Source: Actinoplanes liguriensis
Lineage (GTDB): Bacteria; Actinomycetota; Actinomycetes; Mycobacteriales; Micromonosporaceae
Assembly (NCBI GenBank): GCA_000715855.1
Contig: KL571258.1
Location: forward strand, 1 to 5,824
Direction: 5' to 3'
DNA: 5,824 nt
The position numbers and the translations under genes were made by a program. The notes under the pieces are model-generated. The model searched no databases. It was not told the origin of the DNA and saw only the letters and a program-made list of their open reading frames with translations. Shown in pieces: positions 1-4,986 of the stretch (position 1 is its first letter; each line of letters starts with the position of its first letter).

Positions 1-277
1 CACTGGTTGGGCACGGCAGCCGTGGCGCCCGGATCGCCCCACCGGCAACGACAACTCCGGCGCCCTCTGTTCGCGGAAGCGGGACCAGGGCATTTGTCCT
101 GCTGGCCAACCAGAGGCACAACCGCGAGGTCGAGACCCGGCACTTCCGGCAAATCGGGGTGCGGCCGGCCGGTTGGCGGGTATGACCGAGGTTCGGGGGA
201 TTAGAAGCCCGACCCGGAATGAACGCCCGGGCCGGTTGCTGCTTGATCACTTTCGGACGCGCGGGGGTGAGACGAAG
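1..277. other. Left-edge stretch without a confident gene; possible C-terminal tail ending at 185
   Basis: No gene can be assigned firmly here. Because of the GC content, no stop codon falls on either strand before about 183, so open frames are uninformative. The most protein-like reading is the + frame running from position 3 to a TGA at 183-185. Its end reads AFVLLANQRHNREVETRHFR and then a short tail, with mostly G/C third positions over the last 30 codons; it could be the C-terminus of a gene starting to the left. A short minus-strand frame from ATG 93 running off the left edge is also possible but has only a weak ribosome binding site. Positions 186-262 would then be the leader of the acetyltransferase gene; I see no convincing promoter boxes in it. 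Confidence 0.25.
263..270 (+). promoter_or_regulatory. Ribosome binding site fixing the acetyltransferase start
   Basis: GGGGGTGA differs at one base from the ideal GGAGGTGA and lies 7 nt before ATG 278. The in-frame upstream candidates TTG 173 and ATG 182 have no comparable site, so this element decides the start. Confidence 0.7.
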
Positions 278-769
278 ATGCCGCTGCACCCCGATATCGA
301 GGTGGTGGAACTGCGGCCGCCGATGCCCCGCGCCCTCGCCGAGTTCGCAGCGACCGCCGAGCTGCTGAGCCTGCGCTCGCTGGCCGCCGAGTGGGCGCCC
401 GGCCGCCGGGTCCTCTGTGCGCTGCGGGCGGAAGCGGTGGTCGGCGTCACTTCACTGATGCCGGGGCGGGAGTGTCACTACCTGGACGGCGAGGGCGTGC
501 CGGTGAGCCTGGTCGCCACCTATCTCTGCTCGACCGAGGTCGCCGCTGAGCTGCGCGGATGCGGGATCGGCAGCCTGCTGTACTCGGCCCGGCTGGAGGC
601 GGCGTTGTCGCACGGCGCGCGCATGCTGCTGGAGATCCTCGGGGCGGGCCGGTCCGGTTCGGTGTCGCCCGGCGCACGGAACGGTCTCGGCTGGCATCTG
701 CGGCACGGGTTCACCGTCGTCGGCGAGAGCCCGGACGAGGATCGTGGTCCCGTGCTGCTGCGCGGCTGA
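278..769 (+). CDS. GNAT-family N-acetyltransferase (163 aa)
   Basis: Likely a cytoplasmic acyl-CoA-dependent N-acetyltransferase of unknown substrate. Length (163 aa) suits a single GNAT domain. The acetyl-CoA pyrophosphate-binding motif A is visible as RGCGIG (residues 93-98, pattern R/Q-x-x-G-x-G/A), followed by the helix SLLYSARLEAALSHGA. Residues 137-149 (GLGWHLRHGFTVV) match the later GNAT segment in which a residue before 'GF' helps orient the thiol. Residues 42-62 and 74-90 fit the beta strands before motif A. The start at ATG 278 is chosen for its strong Shine-Dalgarno; an earlier in-frame start at 182 would add 32 unconserved-looking residues. The gene stands alone, 238 nt before the conservon, with a hairpin 21 nt after its stop, so it is probably a separate transcript. 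The family call rests mainly on motif A; the substrate cannot be read from sequence. Confidence 0.7.
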   Translation: MPLHPDIEVVELRPPMPRALAEFAATAELLSLRSLAAEWAPGRRVLCALRAEAVVGVTSLMPGRECHYLDGEGVPVSLVATYLCSTEVAAELRGCGIGSLLYSARLEAALSHGARMLLEILGAGRSGSVSPGARNGLGWHLRHGFTVVGESPDEDRGPVLLRG

Positions 770-789
770 CGGGTAGTTGCGTCGATGAA

Positions 790-811
790 GTAACGCATAA
801 CTGGGCGTTAC
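790..811. promoter_or_regulatory. Perfect 7-bp inverted repeat, 8-nt loop (terminator or operator)
   Basis: GTAACGC (790-796) and GCGTTAC (805-811) are exact reverse complements separated by ATAACTGG. It begins 21 nt after the acetyltransferase stop. There is no T-tract after it, so a classical intrinsic terminator is doubtful; an I-shaped actinobacterial terminator or a protein-binding operator for the downstream operon are both possible. Confidence 0.45.
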
Positions 812-831
812 GGAACGGGCACTGAGCGGAG

Positions 832-846
832 CGCACTGTCAGTGCG
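832..846. promoter_or_regulatory. Perfect 15-bp palindrome, candidate operator
   Basis: CGCACTG-T-CAGTGCG is a perfect dyad with 7-bp arms around one central base. The half-site GCACTG also occurs as a direct repeat at 819-824, and its core CACT/AGTG recurs in the inverted repeat at 854-867. The position, about 160-175 nt upstream of cvnA, suits a regulator-binding site. No known regulator is identified by this motif alone. Confidence 0.45.
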
Positions 847-853
847 ACATGAT

Positions 854-867
854 CCACTATGGAGTGG
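854..867. promoter_or_regulatory. Inverted repeat CCACT-N4-AGTGG, candidate operator half-sites
   Basis: Five-base arms CCACT (854-858) and AGTGG (863-867) flank ATGG. They share the CACT...AGTG core with the palindrome at 832-846, eight bases upstream. I could not identify -35/-10 boxes with confidence between here and the cvnA start. Confidence 0.35.
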
Positions 868-1007
868 CGTACTTTCGCATTTCAGGGGGTCATGACTGTG
901 AGGTTTCGCCGATAGCCAGCCGGACAATCGGGCAGGTACCGTACAGACCTCCTATCGGTGATCTTCTGACGTTCCGGTTCTACTGAAGGCGAATTGGGGA
1001 GCAATCG

Positions 1008-2108
1008 ATGCCTGAGGCAGGCCGCTGGTTGAGCTGGTTGCGCGGGCGGCGGCACGAGCAGGGCGAGCCCCTCGCCGTACCGGAGAGGGACCCTGCCCCG
1101 CGGGAACCGCAAGCGGCGGAGAAGCCGGACCCGTGGCGGCCGGTCGCCGGCGAGTTCGCACTGCGTCTCCTCACCCTTACGTGGGAGGCCGTTCACCACA
1201 TCGGGGAAGCCGAATTCCGCGAGCAGGACGCCGAACGCCGCAAGATCCTGTTCCGGATCGACCACTCGGTGACCCGGGTCCGCCGTCTCGCCGAGAACCT
1301 TCGCGTCCTCACCGGTGAGCCGCTCGACGACCCCGATCAGCAGATCACCTCGCTGCACGACGTCGCGCACGCGGCCGGCGCGGCCGTCGAGCACTACGAG
1401 CGCCTGCACTTCGGCCCGATCGCGGATCTGGCGGTGGCCGCGAGCGCCGCCGACGACGTGATCCGGATCCTGACCGAGCTGATCGACAACGCGGACCGCT
1501 ATTCGCCGCCGACCGAGCCGGTCAGCATCGCCGCGCACCTGACCGGCGACGGCGATGTGGTGATCCGGGTGGAGGACAACGGGATCGGCCTGAACCCGGC
1601 GCGCCTGCCGTGGATCGAGTCGCTGCTGGAGAACGGGCCGGCCGACGACGAGCTCCAGCCCGCGCACCTGGGCCTGGCGGTGGCGTCGGTGCTCACTCAT
1701 CGGCACCGCTCGCTGCGGGTCCGCCTGGTGCCGCGGCAGCCGAGCGGCGCGGTGGCGATGCTGCTGATCGGCGCGGATCTGCTGTGTGAGGCGCCGCGTC
1801 CCGAGCCGGAGCCGGCCGGGTCGCCCGCGCCGCCTCCGCCGCCGCCCGCGCACCACCATCAGAACGACGTGACCATGGTGCTCCCGGCGGTGCAGAAACC
1901 GATGCCGCGGCGGGTGCCGACCAGCGTGCGGACCAGCGCGCCGCCGCCCCCGGTCGCCACCGAGGCGCATCAGACCGCCTGGCACGACGACGCTGCCGAC
2001 TTCAATGCCGGCGTGGACGCCGCCCGAGCCGGCGCACACAAGAACCACAAGAACCAGAAGGCCGGCGCCACCGCCCCCCAGCAAGAACTGAAGGACTCCC
2101 ATGACTGA
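1008..2108 (+). CDS. cvnA: CvnA-like GHKL ATPase / histidine-kinase-like protein, soluble form (366 aa)
   Basis: First conservon component, related to sensor histidine kinases. Residues 81-103 form the dimerisation-helix segment (IDHSVTRVRRLAENLRVL, H86), typical of CvnA in having no proline after the H-box. The ATPase domain follows: N-box ELIDNADRYSPP (157-168, N161), G1 box VEDNGIGL (188-195), and a degenerate G2 box HLGLAVASVL (220-229) where GLGL is usual. The last ~100 residues are proline-rich and low complexity, including PPPPPP at 275-280, and end in a His/Lys/Asn-rich tail. Unlike most CvnA proteins, which carry transmembrane helices, an extracellular sensor and HAMP, there is no hydrophobic segment; the N-terminal 45 residues are charged. 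ATG 1008 has GGGGAG 6 nt upstream, and an in-frame stop at 984 rules out a longer N-terminus. Autokinase activity is uncertain; ATP binding is likely. Confidence 0.85.
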   Translation: MPEAGRWLSWLRGRRHEQGEPLAVPERDPAPREPQAAEKPDPWRPVAGEFALRLLTLTWEAVHHIGEAEFREQDAERRKILFRIDHSVTRVRRLAENLRVLTGEPLDDPDQQITSLHDVAHAAGAAVEHYERLHFGPIADLAVAASAADDVIRILTELIDNADRYSPPTEPVSIAAHLTGDGDVVIRVEDNGIGLNPARLPWIESLLENGPADDELQPAHLGLAVASVLTHRHRSLRVRLVPRQPSGAVAMLLIGADLLCEAPRPEPEPAGSPAPPPPPPAHHHQNDVTMVLPAVQKPMPRRVPTSVRTSAPPPPVATEAHQTAWHDDAADFNAGVDAARAGAHKNHKNQKAGATAPQQELKDSHD

Positions 2109-2538
2109 CAAACCGGATGTCTCCTGGCTGATCAGCCAACTCGTCCGCGAGGTGCCGACGATCACCGCGGTCGTCCTGGTCTCCGCCGACGGCCTGCAAC
2201 TCGCGTCCTCCGGCCATCTGAGCCGGGAGCACGCGGAGAGCGTCGCCGCGCTCGCGGCCGGCTTCCTCGGCATCACCGGCCAGCTCGGCGGCCTGCTGCA
2301 GCTCGGCGCCCCGGAGAATCTGAGCATCCGCTACCCGCACGGTCACCTGGCTTTTCTGCGGATCGACGATCCGGCCGGCGAGTTCGTCGCGGCGCTGCTC
2401 GTGTCGGCCCAGCCGCAGACCCAGATCGGCCACCTGGGGTACGCGATGACCACGTTCAGCCAGGCCGTCGGCCATGCGCTGACCCCGGAGACGCGTCACG
2501 CGCTGCACCAGCGCACCCTGCCCGCACCGGCTCGCTGA
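2101..2538 (+). CDS. cvnB: CvnB, Roadblock/LC7-domain protein (145 aa)
   Basis: Small Roadblock/LC7-fold protein. The family resembles MglB, which acts on the Ras-like GTPase MglA, so a partner or GTPase-activating role towards CvnD is expected. The domain fills most of the protein. The N-terminal helix DVSWLISQLVREVP leads into the strand pair ITAVVLVSADGLQLASSG (21-38), which has the characteristic 'S.DG' turn. A helix rich in Ala at 42-60 follows, then strands at 74-103 (LSIRY, LAFLRI, FVAALLVSA) and a C-terminal helix. ATG 2101 lies inside the end of cvnA (8-nt overlap), with GAAGGA 5 nt upstream, so translation is probably coupled. No signal peptide or membrane helix is present. The product is complete and of usual length. 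Confidence 0.93.
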   Translation: MTDKPDVSWLISQLVREVPTITAVVLVSADGLQLASSGHLSREHAESVAALAAGFLGITGQLGGLLQLGAPENLSIRYPHGHLAFLRIDDPAGEFVAALLVSAQPQTQIGHLGYAMTTFSQAVGHALTPETRHALHQRTLPAPAR

Positions 2539-2551
2539 GCGGAGGCCACCG

Positions 2552-2902
2552 ATGGCCAGAAAGCCGGGGCTGCACTGGAAGGTGCGCCCGTACATGACCG
2601 CCCGGGGCCGGACCAGCAGCCGCAGCCCACTGTTGATCCACACCCTGGTCTCCACCGGGAACCGGTACGACCCGGTCCTCGCCGCCAGCATGACTCCGGC
2701 CACCCGGTCGCTCTACGAGCAGGCCCGCCGGATGTGCTCGGTGGCCGAGTTGTCGGCGGCCTGCAACCTGCCGCTCGGCCTCACCCGGCTCCTGATCAAC
2801 GACCTGCTCAAAATCGGTCAGCTGGTCGTTCACGACGCTCGCCCCTCGCAAGATCTAGCGCTCCTGGAGAGACTCCGTGCAGGCCTCCTCCGGCTCACAT
2901 AG
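2552..2902 (+). CDS. cvnC: CvnC, DUF742 protein (116 aa)
   Basis: A complete DUF742 protein, the third conservon member. The biochemical role of the family is unclear; the C-terminal half resembles a winged helix-turn-helix, and it is thought to take part in the CvnA-D complex. Recognisable parts are the N-terminal VRPY motif (11-14), followed by an Arg-rich turn and PLLIHTLV (26-33). Then come the helix-turn-helix-like SVAELSAACNLPLGLTRLLI (63-82), DLLKIGQLVVH (84-94), and the closing LLERLRAGLLRL (104-115), which is the standard DUF742 C-terminus. ATG 2552 is preceded by GGAGG with 6-nt spacing, 13 nt after cvnB. Its last 26 nt overlap the cvnD reading frame, so coupling to cvnD translation is likely. 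Confidence 0.93.
   Translation: MARKPGLHWKVRPYMTARGRTSSRSPLLIHTLVSTGNRYDPVLAASMTPATRSLYEQARRMCSVAELSAACNLPLGLTRLLINDLLKIGQLVVHDARPSQDLALLERLRAGLLRLT
2866..2870 (+). promoter_or_regulatory. Ribosome binding site supporting the GTG start of cvnD
   Basis: GGAGA lies 6 nt before GTG 2877, inside the cvnC coding sequence. The first internal ATG of cvnD (3027) has no Shine-Dalgarno-like sequence, so this site argues that the repeat-containing N-terminal extension is really translated. Confidence 0.65.
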
Positions 2903-3593
2903 AGCAGAAAGCTCCCTTCGGGCAGAAAGCTCCCTTCGGGCAGAAAGCTCCCCTCGGGCAGAAAACTCCCCTCGGGCTGACAGCTCCGAAAGCTCACACA
3001 GGCCCGAAAGCTCCCACCTGCGCGAAATGTCCTCGGCAAAGATCGTCATCGCCGGCGGCTTCGGCGTGGGCAAGACGACCGCCGTCGAGGCCATCTCCGA
3101 AATTCCGGCAATTCGCACGGAGTCCTGGATGACCGCCGCCGCCGCCCAGATCGACCGCCTCGATCCGGGCATCGACAAGGTCACCACCACCGTCGCGATG
3201 GACTTCGGCCGGGTGACCATCGACGATTCTCTTGTGCTCTATCTGTTCGGCACGCCGGGCCAGCCCCGGTTCTGGCCGATGTGGGACGACCTGGTCCGAG
3301 GCGCGGTCGGCGCCCTGGTCCTGGTCGACACCAACCAACTGGAGAATTCGTTCGCCGCGGTCAACTACTTCGAGAACGACGCGGACGTGCCCTGGATCGT
3401 CTGCGTCAACCTGTTCCACGGCGTGCAGACCCACGAGCTCTCCGAGGTGCGGGAGGCGCTGACCCTGCCTCCGCACGTCCCGTTGATCGCCGCGGACATC
3501 CGCGAGCCGCGCAACGTCGCGCACGCATTGCTGGCCGTGGTGAACCACGCGACGGAGCGCGTCAACGCCCTAACCCCCTCAGGCGTGGGCTAG
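2877..3593 (+). CDS. cvnD: CvnD, Ras/MglA-like small GTPase with repeat-bearing N-terminal extension (238 aa)
   Basis: GTP-binding component of the conservon. The GTPase domain starts near residue 51 (MSSAKIVIAG). The P-loop GGFGVGKT is at 60-67 and the switch I region TTTVAMDFGRV at 103-113, with threonines for Mg2+. The G3 region FGTPGQPRFWPMW (124-136) has FGTPGQ, as is normal in CvnD, in place of DxxGQ. The G4-equivalent segment is CVNLFHG (176-182); the family usually has N-x-F-D, so the base-specifying Asp is His181 here. AADIREP (205-211) fits the G5 region. The first 50 residues are an Ala/Glu/Ser/Arg/His-rich, presumably disordered extension with four 6-residue repeats. GTG 2877 is chosen for its ribosome binding site; starting at ATG 3027 would give a 188-residue protein, nearer the ordinary CvnD size. 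GTP binding is likely, nucleotide specificity uncertain. Confidence 0.9.
   Translation: MQASSGSHRAESSLRAESSLRAESSPRAENSPRADSSESSHRPESSHLREMSSAKIVIAGGFGVGKTTAVEAISEIPAIRTESWMTAAAAQIDRLDPGIDKVTTTVAMDFGRVTIDDSLVLYLFGTPGQPRFWPMWDDLVRGAVGALVLVDTNQLENSFAAVNYFENDADVPWIVCVNLFHGVQTHELSEVREALTLPPHVPLIAADIREPRNVAHALLAVVNHATERVNALTPSGVG
2904..2975 (+). repeat. Four tandem 18-nt repeats in the 5' part of cvnD
   Basis: The unit GCAGAAAGCTCCCTTCGG occurs at 2904, 2922, 2940 and 2958. Copies 1 and 2 are identical, copy 3 has one change and copy 4 two. A degenerate tail of the same composition continues to about 3014. In the cvnD frame they encode AESSLR, AESSLR, AESSPR and AENSPR (residues 10-33). Copy number changes would stay in frame. 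Each unit also contains CCC-TTC/CTC-GGG, able to form only a very small hairpin. There are no spacers, so this is not a CRISPR array. Confidence 0.95.
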
Positions 3594-3611
3594 TTACACA
3601 GGAGGCACCAA

Positions 3612-4862
3612 ATGCGCAAGATCCTTGTCGTGGGGGCCGGTCAGGCCGGCCTCCAGCTCGCCCTCAGCCTGCGGGCCGAGGGGTATGACGTCACCCTCAT
3701 GTCGGCGCGCACCCCGGAGGAGATCCGCACCGGCTGGCCCACCTCCACCCAGGCGATGTTCGACCTGGCTCTGGGCACCGAGCGGGCGTACGGGCTGAAC
3801 CACTGGGAGTCCGCGGCCCCGCCGATCCACGGGCTGCGGCCGCAGCTCTCGGTCGAGAAGGGACAGTTGGCGCTGGCGTTCAACGCGCCGCTGGACCGCC
3901 CGGCCCAGTCCACCGACCAGCGGATCAAGATGGCCCGCTGGCTGCAGGACGCGGAGGAGCGCGGCGTCGAGGTGATCTACAACGCGGTCACCACTCAGGA
4001 CCTGGACGCGATCACCCAGCTCGGCCGCTACGACCTGACCGTGGTCGCGGCCGGCAAGGGTGACCTGGTGGCGATGTTCGACCGGGACCCGGAGCGGTCG
4101 CCGTACAGCGAGCCGCAGCGCGGGCTGGCCGTCGCCTACGTCCACGGCCTCGAGCCGGACCCGGAGTGGCCGGAGCCGCACGTCGGTTTCCACGCCCTGC
4201 CCGGTCTCGGCGAGCTGTTCGTGATCCCCGGCCTGACTCACACCGGCCCGTGCGACATCCTGTTCTGGGAGGCGGTTCCGGGTGGCCCGCTCGACCGCTG
4301 GGCCGGGAACACCGGCCGGATGGCCCCCGAGCAGCACCTGGCGATCACGCTGGAGCTGATCCGCGAGCACCTGCCGTGGGTTGCCGCTCGTGCCGGGAAT
4401 GTCCGGCTCACCGACGCCAAGGCGACCCTGCACGGCCGTTACACCCCGACGGTCCGCAAGCCTGTCGCGCACCTGCCCGGCGGTGGCAAGGTGCTCGGTC
4501 TCGCCGACGTGGTCATCGCCAACGACCCGATCACCGGCCAGGGCAGCAACACCGCCGCGAAGGCCGCCCACCACTACCTGCAGGCGATTCTCGCGCGCGG
4601 CGATCAGCCGTTCGACGAGCGGTGGATGTCGGACACGTTCGAGGCGTTCTGGACCGCGCACGGCATGGCCGTCACCGGCTGGACCAACGCCATGCTGCAG
4701 CCGCTTCCCCCGCACGTCCAGCAGCTGCTCGGCGCCGCCACCGCGAACGAGCAGATCGCCCGCCGCTTCGCCTACGGCTTCGTCGACCCGAACGACCTGC
4801 TCAACTGGTTCGTCGACCCGGAGAAGGCCGCCGCCTACCTCGGCGAGGTCAGCGGTTCTTAA
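3612..4862 (+). CDS. StyA-like FAD-dependent monooxygenase, styrene/indole monooxygenase family (416 aa)
   Basis: Probable group E flavoprotein monooxygenase, which uses FADH2 supplied by a separate reductase to epoxidise or hydroxylate aromatic or alkene substrates. The length matches Pseudomonas StyA (about 415 aa) and similarity appears collinear as I recall that sequence. The N-terminal Rossmann motif is GAGQAG (8-13). Next are DLTVVAAGKGDL (141-152) aligning with 'DLLVVCTGK' and SPYSEPQRGLAV (163-174) aligning with 'SPFEKPQRAL'. The FAD-ribityl-contacting DPITGQGSN (305-313) corresponds to 'DPVLGQGAN', and TGWTNAML..LPP (355-367) to 'TRWTNFTL..LPP'. Start ATG 3612 has a perfect AGGAGG 6 nt upstream. 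It is 18 nt after cvnD and ends 79 nt before the operon terminator. The true substrate is unknown. No StyB-type reductase gene is in the window. Confidence 0.88.
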   Translation: MRKILVVGAGQAGLQLALSLRAEGYDVTLMSARTPEEIRTGWPTSTQAMFDLALGTERAYGLNHWESAAPPIHGLRPQLSVEKGQLALAFNAPLDRPAQSTDQRIKMARWLQDAEERGVEVIYNAVTTQDLDAITQLGRYDLTVVAAGKGDLVAMFDRDPERSPYSEPQRGLAVAYVHGLEPDPEWPEPHVGFHALPGLGELFVIPGLTHTGPCDILFWEAVPGGPLDRWAGNTGRMAPEQHLAITLELIREHLPWVAARAGNVRLTDAKATLHGRYTPTVRKPVAHLPGGGKVLGLADVVIANDPITGQGSNTAAKAAHHYLQAILARGDQPFDERWMSDTFEAFWTAHGMAVTGWTNAMLQPLPPHVQQLLGAATANEQIARRFAYGFVDPNDLLNWFVDPEKAAAYLGEVSGS

Positions 4863-4941
4863 ATCAAGATCAAATTCCCGATTGGGTACGTCGTGAGCAC
4901 CGCGCCGACCCCCGCTGAGCACACGCCGGCCGTCTGACGAG

Positions 4942-4978
4942 AAAGGGGGGCGCATCCGGGTTGGATGCGCCCCCCTTT
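4942..4978. terminator. Bidirectional intrinsic terminator (16-bp perfect stem)
   Basis: The left arm AAAGGGGGGCGCATCC (4942-4957) and right arm GGATGCGCCCCCCTTT (4963-4978) pair without mismatch around the loop GGGTT, and a fourth T follows at 4979. The arms give a T-run in both orientations. It lies between the end of the monooxygenase gene (4862) and the end of the convergent minus-strand gene (4987), so it can terminate both transcripts. Confidence 0.95.
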
Positions 4979-4986
4979 TCCACGGG

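Noticed and set aside
1..93. Divergent minus-strand gene starting at ATG 93
   Set aside because: It has only a weak AGGA at 3-nt spacing and an unremarkable 31-residue reading before the window edge. Open frames here carry no weight because no frame has stops.
173..277. Longer N-terminus for the acetyltransferase (TTG 173 or ATG 182)
   Set aside because: Neither start has a good ribosome binding site, while ATG 278 has a near-ideal one. The added residues show no GNAT features.
882..2327. 481-codon minus-strand ORF opposite cvnA/cvnB
   Set aside because: It is antisense to two clearly recognisable conserved genes and its translation is Arg/His/Gly-rich low complexity, as expected of a shadow frame in high-GC DNA.
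2904..2975. CRISPR-like array
   Set aside because: The 18-nt units are directly abutting with no spacers, and they are in frame inside a GTPase gene.
3027..3029. Internal ATG as the cvnD start
   Set aside because: It would give a standard-length CvnD but lacks a Shine-Dalgarno. GTG 2877 has one, and the overlap with cvnC fits the operon's coupled style. It remains an alternative.
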